64,000 bases of DNA from Bacterioplanes sp. GTDB taxonomy: Bacteria; Pseudomonadota; Gammaproteobacteria; Pseudomonadales; Oceanobacteraceae. The position numbers and the translations under genes are program-made. Location of the stretch: NCBI GenBank assembly GCA_014859445.1, contig JACUUC010000011.1, positions 1 to 64,000 on the forward strand. The letters are read 5' to 3'. This document shows, piece by piece, positions 19,781 to 29,822 of this stretch (the stretch's first letter is position 1; each line of letters opens with the position of its first letter). The notes under the pieces are model-generated. The model ran no database searches, had not been told where the DNA came from, and saw only the letters and a list, made by a program, of their open reading frames with translations.

Positions 19781-20050
19781 ATGACAAAAACCGAAGTGAC
19801 CATCATCAACAAGCTCGGTTTGCATGCCCGAGCAGCGGCAAAATTCGTACAAACGGCGTCGCTGTTCAGCTGCAGCATCAAGGTTGGCTACGCAGATCGC
19901 ATGGTGGATGGAAAAAGTATCATGGCCATCATGATGCTCGCTGCCAGCAAGGGTAAAACACTGATCCTTGAAGCCGACGGCCCAGACGAAGAGCACGCCA
20001 TTCGTGCCATCATGGATTTGATCAATCGTTATTTTGACGAAGGTGAATAA
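19781..20050 (+). CDS. npr: Phosphocarrier protein NPr (HPr family)
   Basis: HPr-like carrier that passes phosphate from PtsP to PtsN. Eighty-nine residues; the phosphorylated histidine is H15 in KLGLHARAAAKF and the regulatory-site position is S46 in GKSIMAIM. It begins nine bases after rapZ and is the last gene of the rpoN cluster. The context (ptsN-rapZ-npr, no sugar PTS genes) favours NPr over the sugar-pathway HPr. Confidence 0.94.
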   Translation: MTKTEVTIINKLGLHARAAAKFVQTASLFSCSIKVGYADRMVDGKSIMAIMMLAASKGKTLILEADGPDEEHAIRAIMDLINRYFDEGE

Positions 20051-20164
20051 CAATTACCGCTGCTGATGTCAGCCTATCTGCTCGCTCTGCATTGGCTTCA
20101 TGGTGTTCATGACGCATTCACGCTAAAATAACCCGTTATTGATCTTTCTCAACGAGTCTGTCCT

Positions 20165-21520
20165 ATGGCCCAGCCAGAAGAGCACGCAAAAACTCGGCTT
20201 CAAAACCTCAACAAGGCACTGGCCAGTGGTTCTTGGAACCAAGTTCGTCGTATCCTAAATTCCGGACTCGCCCCCGTCGATGTTGCGCATCTCATTGAAG
20301 GGTCACCGCCGAAAGCCCGTAAAATCTTATGGGACCTAATCGACAAAGAATTAGAAGGCGAAGTTCTTCAATACCTTAGTGAAGAACTCCAAGGTCACTT
20401 CCTCAGCGACATGACCGCTGAAGAAGTCATTGATGTCACCGCCGATCTCGAGATTGACGACATCGCGGACATGCTGCAACAGCTGCCTGAGCGTGTGACG
20501 CAAGAAGTGCTCGAATCGATGGACCAGGTCGACCGAGCACGAATTGAAACGGTATTAGGTTACCCGGAAGACAGTGCCGGTGGTCTGATGAACACCGACA
20601 CCGTGACGGTTCGCCCCGAGATCACGTTGGATGTGGTGCTGCGTTATTTACGACGTCATAAAAGTTTGCCGGCAATGACAGACAGCGTATTGGTTGTTAA
20701 CCGACAAAATGAATACATCGGCTTACTGCCGATCAATAAGTTATTGGTCTGCGACCCATCGCAAACCGTACGTGAAGTGATGACGACCGATGCGCGAGTC
20801 ATTCAAGCCACCGAGCACGAAAGTGAAATTGCGAAACTGTTCGAACGCCATGACTTGGTATCCGCCCCGGTGGTCGATGCCGCAGGTCATTTAATTGGTC
20901 GAATCACCATCGATGACGTGGTCGACGTGATTCGTGAACGAGCCGATCATTCTCTGATGAGTATGGCAGGCTTGGATGACGAAGAAGATACCTTTGCACC
21001 GGCACTAAAAACCAGCCGCCGCCGTGCAGTTTGGCTTGGAATTAACTTAGTCACCGCGTTCATGGCATCTGCAGTTATTGGCCTTTTTGAAGCCACCATC
21101 CAACAAATTGTGGCGCTAGCCGTCTTGATGCCGATTGTCGCCAGTATGGGGGGGATCGCCGGTAGCCAAGTACTGACCTTGGTTATTCGTGGACAAGCCT
21201 TAGGGCATTTGAGCGGCGCGAATATGCGTTGGCTATTTAGGCGTGAACTTATTGTCGCCGGTTTAAACGGTATTCTGTGGGCCTTCGTGATTGCGGTCAT
21301 TACCTATTGGTGGTTTAACGACCTGGGCATCGCCGTCATCATTGCGGCCGCGATCATGATTAATTTATTGATTGCCGCGGTCAGTGGTGCTGCACTCCCG
21401 CTTATTATGAAAGCGCGAGGAATCGATCCTGCTCTGGCAGGCAGTGTTGTGTTAACGACCATTACCGATGTGGTTGGATTCATGTCGTTCTTAGGACTTG
21501 CCACCTTATTTTATCTTTAA
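20165..21520 (+). CDS. mgtE: Magnesium transporter MgtE
   Basis: Mg2+-gated Mg2+ channel of the inner membrane. Domains in order are an N-terminal MgtE_N helical domain (about 30-130), a pair of CBS domains (about 135-260) and five transmembrane helices in the C-terminal part (about 285-450). The last helix contains the conserved pore aspartate in TTITDVVGF. The length of 451 residues is standard. The 114-base gap after npr suggests its own promoter. Confidence 0.94.
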   Translation: MAQPEEHAKTRLQNLNKALASGSWNQVRRILNSGLAPVDVAHLIEGSPPKARKILWDLIDKELEGEVLQYLSEELQGHFLSDMTAEEVIDVTADLEIDDIADMLQQLPERVTQEVLESMDQVDRARIETVLGYPEDSAGGLMNTDTVTVRPEITLDVVLRYLRRHKSLPAMTDSVLVVNRQNEYIGLLPINKLLVCDPSQTVREVMTTDARVIQATEHESEIAKLFERHDLVSAPVVDAAGHLIGRITIDDVVDVIRERADHSLMSMAGLDDEEDTFAPALKTSRRRAVWLGINLVTAFMASAVIGLFEATIQQIVALAVLMPIVASMGGIAGSQVLTLVIRGQALGHLSGANMRWLFRRELIVAGLNGILWAFVIAVITYWWFNDLGIAVIIAAAIMINLLIAAVSGAALPLIMKARGIDPALAGSVVLTTITDVVGFMSFLGLATLFYL

Positions 21521-21537
21521 TTTTCAACGAGCCAGTA

Positions 21538-22050
21538 ATGACCAAATCAAACCAACCTTTTGATACCGATGACAGCGAGATCAGCAAATCCGAAGCCAAA
21601 CGCGAAATGCAACGCTGGCAGGATCTAGGCAAACGCCTTACTGAGCTCAATAACCAACAATGGCAACAATTAAGTATCAGTGAAAACCTACTGAATGCAT
21701 TGCTTGAAAATAAGCGTTTAAAGCAACACGAAGCCAAACGTCGCCACATTCAGTATATTGGCAAGCTCATGCGCGATGAAAACATCGAGCTCATCACGCA
21801 TGAATTGGAGCTACTGGATCCATCCAGCGAAATCTATGGGCGCATTATTCGCCAGCAAGAACAGTGGCGTACTCGTCTGATCCAAGACAGCGAAGGCCTG
21901 AACGCCTTTATCGAAGAATACCCTCATGTTGACCGACAAGCGCTGCGCAACCTAGTTCGTAATGCACAAAAAGAATGCAGCAGCGAACCCCCAAAACCCG
22001 GAACAAATTTTAAGAAGCTGTTCCAGTTCATCAAAGAGCAGATGAAGTAA
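21538..22050 (+). CDS. darP: Ribosome biogenesis factor DarP (YjgA, DUF615)
   Basis: A 170-residue, highly charged, mostly helical protein of the YjgA/DUF615 family, which in E. coli binds late 50S assembly intermediates. The conserved start SKSEAKREMQRWQDLGKRL and later KRRHIQYIGKLMR are hallmarks of the family. It begins 17 bases after mgtE and converges on the protease gene at 22081-22758. Confidence 0.92.
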   Translation: MTKSNQPFDTDDSEISKSEAKREMQRWQDLGKRLTELNNQQWQQLSISENLLNALLENKRLKQHEAKRRHIQYIGKLMRDENIELITHELELLDPSSEIYGRIIRQQEQWRTRLIQDSEGLNAFIEEYPHVDRQALRNLVRNAQKECSSEPPKPGTNFKKLFQFIKEQMK

Positions 22051-22080
22051 CGTCGACACAACGATGCAGGTCGTGCTGAT

Positions 22081-22758
22081 TCAGCGACGCAAGTAGCGCC
22101 ACCAGCGCGCCACATTCAACAAACTAACCAACGATGCCGCCAAATAGGTCAACGCCGCCGCTTGTAAAATGCGGCGTGCTGCACGGTGATCGTCAGCGGC
22201 TAAGTACTGACCTTGCTCTAACCAAGGCAATGCTTTGCCAAAACTGGCATCCCATTCAACGGGCAACGTTAGAAAATGCAGAAATGTCGACAGCAACATA
22301 GCGCTAACCGCAATCAACAAGCCCCAGCGCATTGCCGCCGGAAACACCAATGCCAACAGCGGAATAGCGAGCAGCGCCAGAGGAATAATTCGCTCAAGCC
22401 ACATGCTGACTAAGGCCAGCCCTGTACGAGTCTGAAATAACCATTCACGCCGCGCATGCTGATAAGCGTGCCCAACCTCGTGAGCAGCAACCACGACAGA
22501 GGTCAGTGTTTTGCCATTGAGTTTATCGTCCGTTAAACGCACCGTACGTGTCATCGGGTCGTAATGATCTCCCGCCAACGTGGACTCAACCGTCACGCCA
22601 TGTAACTGCAACTTATTGATCAAATGCCATGCCATGTCCCCTCCCGTACCCGGAAAGTCATCTCGCTGCTCATGGTGACGACGCAGCACTCGCTGCACCC
22701 ACCACGAAGGCGCAAACAGCAATAACACCAGCAGCACGATCACAAGAATTAACAGCAT
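22081..22758 (-). CDS. Putative neutral zinc metallopeptidase, YugP family
   Basis: Membrane protein with an HEVGH zinc-binding motif at about residues 93-97 from the preferred start, within ATSVVVAAHEVGH-like context, followed by AYQHARR. An N-terminal membrane span precedes the motif and about three further hydrophobic spans follow, with the family's PVEWDAS segment after the third. I place the start at the ATG at 22758, which has GGAG five bases upstream; the frame is open to 22797. The substrate is unknown, and the proteolytic role is inferred from the motif. Confidence 0.86.
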   Translation of the reverse strand: MLLILVIVLLVLLLFAPSWWVQRVLRRHHEQRDDFPGTGGDMAWHLINKLQLHGVTVESTLAGDHYDPMTRTVRLTDDKLNGKTLTSVVVAAHEVGHAYQHARREWLFQTRTGLALVSMWLERIIPLALLAIPLLALVFPAAMRWGLLIAVSAMLLSTFLHFLTLPVEWDASFGKALPWLEQGQYLAADDHRAARRILQAAALTYLAASLVSLLNVARWWRYLRR

Positions 22759-22922
22759 AAAAACTCCAAACAAGGGGGGCTTCACGGCAACGCGCACAGG
22801 ACATCAAACATTTGAGCAAATCACCGTGCAGAAAGAAACAGGTCGTCTCATGCATCCGATTAGTGGTTTTCAGCGATCACTGTTAGAATACGTGCCCTGT
22901 TTTACTCTGAGGGGATAAGCCC

Positions 22923-23525
22923 TTGAGCATTAAGTATATTGCGTCCTGCCAGTTACCGACACCCTTCGGTACATTCACCATGCACGGTTTTGAAGACAGC
23001 AACACGGGCAAAGAACACGTCGCCCTCAGCATGGGCGATATTGCCAATGGTCAACCGGTACTCGCACGCATGCATTCCGAATGCCTGACGGGTGATGCGT
23101 TATTTAGCTTGCGCTGTGACTGCGGTTTTCAGCTGGAAGAAGCATTGCGCTCGGTGGCAGAACATCAGCATGGCGTGGTGCTGTATCTGCGCCAAGAAGG
23201 CCGAGGTATCGGGCTACTGAATAAAGTGCGAGCTTACCACCTACAAGACCAAGGCGCCGATACCGTCGAAGCCAACGAACAATTGGGCTTTGGTGCCGAC
23301 ATGCGCAACTACAGCATGTGCCAACCCATGCTGGAACACCTAGGCGTCAAAGAAATTCGGTTAATGACCAACAATCCACGCAAGGTTAACGCCATAACCG
23401 AAGCCGGTGTGAATGTTACCGAGCGAGTCACCATCGAAGTCGGCCGTAACCCGCACAATCACAATTACCTGAACACAAAAGCCAGTAAATTAGGACATTA
23501 TTTAACGCATCAAGACGATTTGTGA
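22923..23525 (+). CDS. ribA: GTP cyclohydrolase II
   Basis: Opens the imidazole ring of GTP, the first committed step of riboflavin synthesis. Zinc ligands are the three cysteines in [19 protein letters not shown], and the catalytic segment [16 protein letters not shown]-like is present. The start is a TTG at 22923: no ATG or GTG fits, GAGGGGAT lies about 9 bases upstream, and the N-terminus MSIKYIAS lines up with E. coli RibA. It is a stand-alone enzyme of 200 residues, not a RibBA fusion. I saw no FMN riboswitch in the short upstream gap. Confidence 0.95.
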   Translation: MSIKYIASCQLPTPFGTFTMHGFEDSNTGKEHVALSMGDIANGQPVLARMHSECLTGDALFSLRCDCGFQLEEALRSVAEHQHGVVLYLRQEGRGIGLLNKVRAYHLQDQGADTVEANEQLGFGADMRNYSMCQPMLEHLGVKEIRLMTNNPRKVNAITEAGVNVTERVTIEVGRNPHNHNYLNTKASKLGHYLTHQDDL

Positions 23526-23534
23526 TGACCTTTT

Positions 23535-23562
23535 CAGCGTAAGTCCTTAACGACTTACGCTG
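23535..23562. terminator. Hairpin between the converging ribA and response-regulator genes
   Basis: A perfect 10-bp stem (CAGCGTAAGT with ACTTACGCTG) and 8-base loop straddle the stop codon of the minus-strand gene and lie 10 bases past the ribA stop. Neither side has a T run, so it is a weak or factor-assisted terminator at best. Confidence 0.45.
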
Positions 23563-24884
23563 TCGTTCAATACTTGTAAAAAGATCTTATGGCCTTCAAA
23601 TTGACGTTCTAAAGCGTGCAACCGTTCAATGTGATGCGCCGTTAACTGAGTACCTTCCGAAAGCAAAATCACCCCAGCAGGACTCAAAAAATGTGCCGCC
23701 AACACCTTGCCTGGTTTAAGTTCATCGACGGTCATGCGCTCGATTCGATTAACTAATGCTTCACCCGTATCGTTCAACGCCATAACAAAAACCGAAAGCA
23801 ATTGTCCGTCATAACGCTGCCCAGCCATTTTGTGCAGATACTCAAGTGCCTCTTTCGCATCCAATTTTTGCCCAACAAAATTTTCTTTGGTTTGCAGCTC
23901 TAGGTAATCATTCGCGATGCGTAAAATTCGAGCACCCTTGGGAATCGCCTCTCCCGTTAAGCGATCTGGAAACCCTTTGCCATTGTATAGTTCCATGTGT
24001 GAGCGAATAACATTCGCTGCATTCTGTAAGGGCTGTAATAACATCAATGCTGATTGAGCATTCACTGGCGTCATCGCAAACGCTTTGCGCTCAACCGCAT
24101 TCATATCTCGTAATGGCTTGTGCAAAATGACATCCGACAACAACACCTTGCCAATGTCTTTCAACAACGCCGCATAATAAATGTCCTCAATTTGGTGCCC
24201 CTCACATCCAGCAAATTCGGCAAACGTTTTCACGAGGCGAGCGAAACGCTCACTACTACCAATTTCATGCTGCAAACGCACTTCAATCAAATGCACCAAC
24301 ATCAAGATCACCGCATGGAACTCTTGCCGTAACTGGCGATAAGCCTCATGTAGCTCCGACTCGGCTGCACCAACTCGATGTAAGCTGGCCTCATATTTTT
24401 GTGATAGTTCTCGATTTAGTCGCTCTAATTCCGCATTTTGCTCGGTAATGTGAGCATTTAGACTGGTATTCACATCCCGTAAGCGATGAATTTCTAACGC
24501 TTCGGTAATGGTTTGACGCAGCTGGTCGTTGTCCCACGGCTTGGCAATATAGCGATAAATATTCCCTTCGTTGACGGCCTTAATAGCCGATTCCAAATCC
24601 GAAAATCCGGTCAATAAAATGCGAATCATGCCGGGCCAACGCTGGAAGCACTGGCTCAGCAACTCAGCGCCATTCATCTCAGGCATGCGCATATCGGAAA
24701 TGATTAAATCAAAGCTTTGCTGTTCAAGTATTGCTAACGCCGCCACCCCATTTTCAGCGACTTCAACGTCATACTGACGCCGGAATAATCGTGTCAACGC
24801 TTGGCGCACCGCCTCTTCATCGTCAACAATTAACAAACGCCCTTGCTTTTCTGCTTCTGGTGTTGGTGCTTGATTACTCAACAT
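23547..24884 (-). CDS. Response regulator with degenerate HD-GYP output domain
   Basis: A 445-residue cytosolic protein. An N-terminal receiver domain (about 16-130) has the acidic pair D21-D22, phosphoacceptor D64 in ISDMRMPEMNG and K115. A coiled-coil linker (about 138-190) leads to an HD-GYP-like domain (about 195-375). The tail (385-430) has the VDELKPGKVLA segment common in HD-GYP proteins. Key histidines are replaced: S210 in the first ligand position, K242 in the HD pair (KD), T272 in the next helix and M297 in the HHE motif; GYP reads GFP. Cyclic-di-GMP phosphodiesterase activity is therefore unlikely. It overlaps the kinase gene by 11 bases, so it is almost surely its partner. Confidence 0.9.
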   Translation of the reverse strand: MLSNQAPTPEAEKQGRLLIVDDEEAVRQALTRLFRRQYDVEVAENGVAALAILEQQSFDLIISDMRMPEMNGAELLSQCFQRWPGMIRILLTGFSDLESAIKAVNEGNIYRYIAKPWDNDQLRQTITEALEIHRLRDVNTSLNAHITEQNAELERLNRELSQKYEASLHRVGAAESELHEAYRQLRQEFHAVILMLVHLIEVRLQHEIGSSERFARLVKTFAEFAGCEGHQIEDIYYAALLKDIGKVLLSDVILHKPLRDMNAVERKAFAMTPVNAQSALMLLQPLQNAANVIRSHMELYNGKGFPDRLTGEAIPKGARILRIANDYLELQTKENFVGQKLDAKEALEYLHKMAGQRYDGQLLSVFVMALNDTGEALVNRIERMTVDELKPGKVLAAHFLSPAGVILLSEGTQLTAHHIERLHALERQFEGHKIFLQVLNDSVSR

Positions 24885-26454
24885 CTCTCACCTCCTGAGA
24901 TTCTGCGCTGATGACCAAGGGTAAATACACATCAAAACGTGCGCCTTGACCAAGAGCGGTTGTGAGCGTAATTCGGCCACCGTGCTGCTGCACGATCTTC
25001 TGACAAATCGATAATCCCAATCCACTGCCTTCGGTATCCGACTTGGTGGTAAAAAATGGATCGAAAATTCGTGCAACGATATCCTCATCCATACCCGGCC
25101 CATCATCACGAACCGAAATACATAACGCATCGTGAGTTAATGTCTGCTCTAACCAGATATGTCCGCCGTTTTTAAGCGCTTGCATGGCATTGACTAACAA
25201 GTTGATCACCACCTGAGAAATTTGCGACGCATTGCAGTAAATATTTGGCGCCTCAACCAGCTTCACCATCAGCTGAACATGACTGGGCAGTTTATTACGA
25301 GCAATGTTGATCGCACTTTCAATGCTAGGATTCAAAGGCTGTAACGCCTTATCCGCCATTTGTCGCCCAACGCGGCGCATGTCATCGATAATACTCTGCA
25401 TTCGCTGAATGCCCGTACGACAATCGGACAAACGCTGCGGTGCCTCTTCTAACACGTGCTGAATGTCCAATGCCTGATACTGAGCCAATAACCGTTGGTA
25501 GAAATCGGATTTCATATCCAACGAATCCGATGCCTCATCAAGATGTGCAATAAAAGCCATTAACGCGGTTAAGTCTCGACTTAATTCCGTCAGATTGCTG
25601 TTCACATAAGCCAATGGATTATTAATTTCATGGAGAATACCACTCGTCATTTCACCCAAACTGGCAAGGCGTTCTTGTTGAGTTAACGCCGCCAACGGCT
25701 GTGTTGGGTTGATATCATTCGATGATGCGCGCTTTACCAAATGACCGCGCGTGCGATAAAGCTGAAGATACATAGCGCAAAACAGTAACAGCACTAACAC
25801 AACCACCGCCGCCCACAACCAGGGCAAAGACGACTGATAATATCGGCTGACCAATGTCTGCTGCTCGACCACCAATTGCAATTGAGGCAATAAGAAATCG
25901 GGGAATACGATCGGCCGCTGAAATGCGGGTGCCCCACTGAGACGCCCTAATGGCTCAATTCGAAATTGCGGTTCAGTCAAACCAACGTCTTGAAATAAAC
26001 GCGTTAACCAATCATGCAGTGACCACAACTGCTGATAGCCTTCACCGTTTTCCAAGGCGATCAATAGCCGTATTTCAGCACTGAGCGAACTGTCTGGCCA
26101 CACACGACCCTGTAAGTCGCTCAATTGCAATTCGAGAAGACTGTACGGACTGCTGCTGGATGCCTGACGAGCCAGCCATTGATCAACATCCACTAGCGCA
26201 ACATGATTGGATAAATACGGAGTAATGGCACCCGTTGGTATTTGACGTCCAGAGAGATTTTGCTGCTGTTGATGACGAACATCGTACAAATACTGGTAAT
26301 ACTCACGCAATGCACGCAAGTATACCTGTTCAATCACAACCGAAGATTGAGCGTGTGCTCGCTCTAGTTGTTGCTGATGTGACATCTGATGTGTGGCTAC
26401 GCCCACCAGTAAAGCGACGATGACACCAAAGAGTAGGATACGATTCGTTCCCAT
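24874..26454 (-). CDS. Membrane-bound sensor histidine kinase
   Basis: A 526-residue kinase with membrane spans at about 5-22 and 210-231 enclosing a roughly 190-residue periplasmic sensor region I do not recognise. The cytosolic part has an H box with H275 in GILHEINNPLAYV, an N box (QVVINLLVNAMQAL), G1 (DDGPGM), F (FDPFFTTK) and G2 (GSGLGLSI) boxes. This arrangement is of the NtrB/DctB-like HPK4 class. It overlaps the response regulator gene at 23547 by 11 bases. The stimulus is unknown. Confidence 0.92.
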   Translation of the reverse strand: MGTNRILLFGVIVALLVGVATHQMSHQQQLERAHAQSSVVIEQVYLRALREYYQYLYDVRHQQQQNLSGRQIPTGAITPYLSNHVALVDVDQWLARQASSSSPYSLLELQLSDLQGRVWPDSSLSAEIRLLIALENGEGYQQLWSLHDWLTRLFQDVGLTEPQFRIEPLGRLSGAPAFQRPIVFPDFLLPQLQLVVEQQTLVSRYYQSSLPWLWAAVVVLVLLLFCAMYLQLYRTRGHLVKRASSNDINPTQPLAALTQQERLASLGEMTSGILHEINNPLAYVNSNLTELSRDLTALMAFIAHLDEASDSLDMKSDFYQRLLAQYQALDIQHVLEEAPQRLSDCRTGIQRMQSIIDDMRRVGRQMADKALQPLNPSIESAINIARNKLPSHVQLMVKLVEAPNIYCNASQISQVVINLLVNAMQALKNGGHIWLEQTLTHDALCISVRDDGPGMDEDIVARIFDPFFTTKSDTEGSGLGLSICQKIVQQHGGRITLTTALGQGARFDVYLPLVISAESQEVRDVE

Positions 26455-26552
26455 CTCTCTCTCCTAATTGAACGCTACTCAATTAGTAAAGCACACATTT
26501 TCAACTTAACGAGACAAATTGAGGGTATTCACGCATACCAATCATGCTCTGA

Positions 26553-28439
26553 TCAGGAATGAAGTCGAGCCAGAATTGCAGTGCGCACCGCCTCAATATC
26601 AAGACCGACATCGTGCTGTTGCTCCTGTGGTGAAGCATGCTCAATAAATCGATCCGGAATACCAAGCGTTAGGCACGGCGTTATCACGTTGTGCTTGCTC
26701 AATACTTCCAATACGGCAGAACCCGCTCCCCCTTGTAGGGTATTTTCTTCCATGGTCACCAACAGGTCGTGCTGTTGTGCCATCTCAAGCACCAACGCCT
26801 CATCCATGGGTTTCACAAAGCGCATGTCCACCAGCGTCGCATCGAGGTCTTTTGCAATGATTTCCGCTTCGTTCATCGGCGCACCAAAAACCAACAGAGC
26901 AACACGCGAATGGGCAGTATCATGACCGCGACGACGAACCACGCCACGCCCTAATTCTATCGCTAACGAATCGTCTTGCACGGCCATGCCACGACCCGAG
27001 CCACGGGGATAACGCACAGCCGCAGGGCCGACATGCCGATAACCGAATGTCAGCATTTGTCGGCATTCATTTTCATCCGAAGGAGTCATTACTACCATAT
27101 TCGGAATACAGCGTAAAAATGACAAATCATACGCCCCGTGATGGGTTGGGCCATCTTCTCCCACCAACCCCGCACGATCAATGGCAAATAACACATCCAA
27201 ATTTTGCAATGCCACATCATGAATAAGCTGATCGTAGGCTCGCTGCAAAAATGTCGAATAGATTGCCACGACGGGCTTGGCTCCTTCACAAGCCATACCC
27301 GCAGCCAGCGTTACAGCATGTTGCTCGGCGATCGCCACATCGAAATAACGTTCTGGGTATTGCTCAGAAAAGGCCACCATATCGGAGCCTTCGCGCATGG
27401 CTGGCGTAATCCCCATCAAACGCTCGTCTTGCTCTGCGGTATCGCACAACCACTGCCCAAAAATATTAGAGTAAGTCGGTTTTTTTACGGCTCCGACTGC
27501 GACAGTTGCGCGACTTCCTTTCAGAGCATGAAACGTAATGGGGTCTTGCTCGGCTGGCTCATACCCTTTGCCCTTACGGGTAACCACATGCAAAAAACGC
27601 GGCCCGGACAATTGCTTAATATTCTCTAAGGTATGCATCAACTCTGGCAGGTCATGACCATTCACTGGCCCAAAGTAGTTAAACCCCAACTCTTCGAATA
27701 ACGTACCGGGAGCCACCATGCCTTTCATGTGCTCTTCGGTACGGCGAGCCAACTCCCAAGCTGCCGGAATTTTTTCCAGTACTTTTTTACTACCCTCGCG
27801 CATCGCAGAATACGTTCGACTGGACCAAATGCGCGTAAAATATTTGTTTAACGCGCCAACGTTATTGGAAATCGACATATCATTGTCGTTTAAAATCACC
27901 AACATATTGGCTTTTTCATGACCGGCATGATTTAACGCTTCAAACGACATGCCAGCGGTAATGGCACCATCACCAATCACGGCGATGGTTTGACGATTTT
28001 GTTGTTGCGCACGAAACGCCAGCGCCATACCTAACGCCGCACTGATCGAGGTACTGGAATGGCCAACGCCAAACGTATCGTATTCGCTCTCGCCACGTAA
28101 TGGAAAAGCAGCAGGACCATCGCTACGACGAATGAATGGCATCTGCTCACGACGTCCAGTCAATATCTTATGAGGGTACGCCTGGTGACCCACATCCCAA
28201 ACCAAGCGGTCATCCGGTGTATTAAAGACCGTATGGAGCGCCACCGTTAGCTCAACCACCCCCAAACCCGCGGCAAAGTGTCCACCTGACAAACCAACAC
28301 TGAACAACAAAAATGCACGCAGCTCGTGACAGACCTGTTCTAGTTGTTCCGCTGTTAAATTCCGAAGGTCCTCAGGCTGATTGATCAAATCCAGCAGCGG
28401 TGTCAACGGACGAGTGGTAGGGATTTCGGTAAACATCAC
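26553..28439 (-). CDS. dxs: 1-deoxy-D-xylulose-5-phosphate synthase
   Basis: Thiamine diphosphate enzyme condensing pyruvate and glyceraldehyde 3-phosphate, the entry step of the MEP isoprenoid pathway. The ThDP motif starts at GDGAITAGM and ends at [12 protein letters not shown]. The transketolase pyrimidine-binding segment holds [13 protein letters not shown]. The length of 628 residues is usual. A second methionine directly after the first leaves the exact start open by one codon. It is the last gene of the xseB-ispA-dxs group on the minus strand. Confidence 0.97.
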   Translation of the reverse strand: MMFTEIPTTRPLTPLLDLINQPEDLRNLTAEQLEQVCHELRAFLLFSVGLSGGHFAAGLGVVELTVALHTVFNTPDDRLVWDVGHQAYPHKILTGRREQMPFIRRSDGPAAFPLRGESEYDTFGVGHSSTSISAALGMALAFRAQQQNRQTIAVIGDGAITAGMSFEALNHAGHEKANMLVILNDNDMSISNNVGALNKYFTRIWSSRTYSAMREGSKKVLEKIPAAWELARRTEEHMKGMVAPGTLFEELGFNYFGPVNGHDLPELMHTLENIKQLSGPRFLHVVTRKGKGYEPAEQDPITFHALKGSRATVAVGAVKKPTYSNIFGQWLCDTAEQDERLMGITPAMREGSDMVAFSEQYPERYFDVAIAEQHAVTLAAGMACEGAKPVVAIYSTFLQRAYDQLIHDVALQNLDVLFAIDRAGLVGEDGPTHHGAYDLSFLRCIPNMVVMTPSDENECRQMLTFGYRHVGPAAVRYPRGSGRGMAVQDDSLAIELGRGVVRRRGHDTAHSRVALLVFGAPMNEAEIIAKDLDATLVDMRFVKPMDEALVLEMAQQHDLLVTMEENTLQGGAGSAVLEVLSKHNVITPCLTLGIPDRFIEHASPQEQQHDVGLDIEAVRTAILARLHS

Positions 28440-28561
28440 GTTTCGGCATTATCCGGTCAGGGCACTGAGACACGCATGGCGCACTACAAAGCCAGAAAAA
28501 GGCTGATATTCTAACGATTGTTGGTCGATAAGAGTAGGTTTATTGCTCATGCAGTTAGGTA

Positions 28562-29440
28562 TTAATGATCTCGCGTCACGATATAATGGGCCAATTCAAC
28601 TAGCGGTTGGGTATCACCTAACAACGGTTCAAGTGCCGTTAACGCATCCTTTAACAACTGCTCGGCTTTGGCTTTTGCACCAACCAGACCCAACAAGGCG
28701 GGATAGGTGGGTTTGTTCAACGCGATGTCGGCACCGCTGTGTTTTCCCAGCAAGGCGGTATCACCTTCAACATCCAAAATGTCATCGCGTACTTGAAATG
28801 CCAAACCAATGGCATCGGCATAAGACAGCAACGCAGTTAACTGACTGGGCGTGGGGGGCTGCGGAGCGACAATGGCGCCCATGTGCACCGCTGCACGAAT
28901 TAATGCACCGGTCTTATGACGATGCATACGTTCAAGCTCGGCCAGTGACATGGTCTTACCAACATGGTTTAAATCGATGCTTTGCCCTGCCACCATACCC
29001 AGCGCGCCAGAGGCTTGCGCTAACACCTGAATTAACTGCAATCGTTGTTCCGTCGCTAGCGGGGCATTAGCCAGTACATCAAAAGCCATCGTTAGCAAAC
29101 CATCACCCGCAAGAATGGCCGTCGCCTCATCAAACGCTCGGTGACATGTCGGCTTGCCACGACGTAAATCATCGTCATCCATCGCGGGTAAGTCATCGTG
29201 CACCAGACTGTAACTATGGATCATTTCCAACGCGACGGCGGCGGCATCGGCATGATCCCAAGATGCACCCAGTGCTTTCGCAGTGGCATACAGCAAAAAG
29301 GGACGCAAGCGCTTACCACCGTTACAAACACCATAAATCATCGCATCAGCCAACTTCGGCTCAACGTCTCGCAACGGCGTCAATGTGACGATCAATTGCT
29401 TTTCAATGCGCTGCTGCACTGCGTCCAGCATGGCTTTCAT
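28562..29440 (-). CDS. ispA: Farnesyl diphosphate synthase (geranyltranstransferase)
   Basis: Condenses IPP with DMAPP and geranyl diphosphate to farnesyl diphosphate. The first aspartate-rich motif is in VHDDLPAMDDDDLRRGKPT and the second is RDDILDVEGD. The aromatic and small residues before the first motif are those of short-chain synthases. Length is 292 residues. It overlaps xseB by four bases (ATGA), and dxs follows about 120 bases later, the conserved gammaproteobacterial order. Confidence 0.95.
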   Translation of the reverse strand: MKAMLDAVQQRIEKQLIVTLTPLRDVEPKLADAMIYGVCNGGKRLRPFLLYATAKALGASWDHADAAAVALEMIHSYSLVHDDLPAMDDDDLRRGKPTCHRAFDEATAILAGDGLLTMAFDVLANAPLATEQRLQLIQVLAQASGALGMVAGQSIDLNHVGKTMSLAELERMHRHKTGALIRAAVHMGAIVAPQPPTPSQLTALLSYADAIGLAFQVRDDILDVEGDTALLGKHSGADIALNKPTYPALLGLVGAKAKAEQLLKDALTALEPLLGDTQPLVELAHYIVTRDH

Positions 29441-29676
29441 GTGCGCTCGCTCGCGACAAAGGGTTGCGCCACACTTTGTCCATTTTGCTCCAGCAACACG
29501 TGCACACGCTGCTCAGCCTGCGTTAATGCCTGTTGGCATTGCCGGGTCAGCCCGACACCTTGCTCAAACGCTTGCAACGACTGTTCCAAGGTCAAATTCC
29601 CCTCTTCCATCTGCTGCACCAAGGTTTCTAACTGTTGCAGCGCCTGTTCAAACTCAAATGCGGGTTGATCCGTCAT
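29437..29676 (-). CDS. xseB: Exodeoxyribonuclease VII small subunit
   Basis: Small helical subunit of exonuclease VII, which degrades single-stranded DNA with XseA. Seventy-nine residues; the signature FEQALQQLETLVQQMEEGNL near the start and SLQAFEQGVGLTRQCQ are clear. It is the first gene of the xseB-ispA-dxs group and divergent from pomA across about 146 AT-rich bases. XseA is not in this window. Confidence 0.94.
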   Translation of the reverse strand: MTDQPAFEFEQALQQLETLVQQMEEGNLTLEQSLQAFEQGVGLTRQCQQALTQAEQRVHVLLEQNGQSVAQPFVASERT

Positions 29677-29822
29677 AACTGGCCTAAATCACACAATATT
29701 GGTTAATTTACGCGTACTATATCAAAAGCCAGATAAATTTATGGCATTCGACCGTGAACAAATACAAAAGATTGTCTAAACTGAGCTTTGTATTTTTTTG
29801 ATTCTCACTGCAAGGAGCCAGA

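Noticed and set aside
22759-22922. Possible FMN riboswitch upstream of ribA
   Set aside because: The gap is too short for the conserved multi-helix element and I could not find its conserved core.
28543-29070. Plus-strand open frame of 175 codons opposite ispA
   Set aside because: It is antisense to a secure ispA gene, lacks any recognisable domain and has unusual composition.
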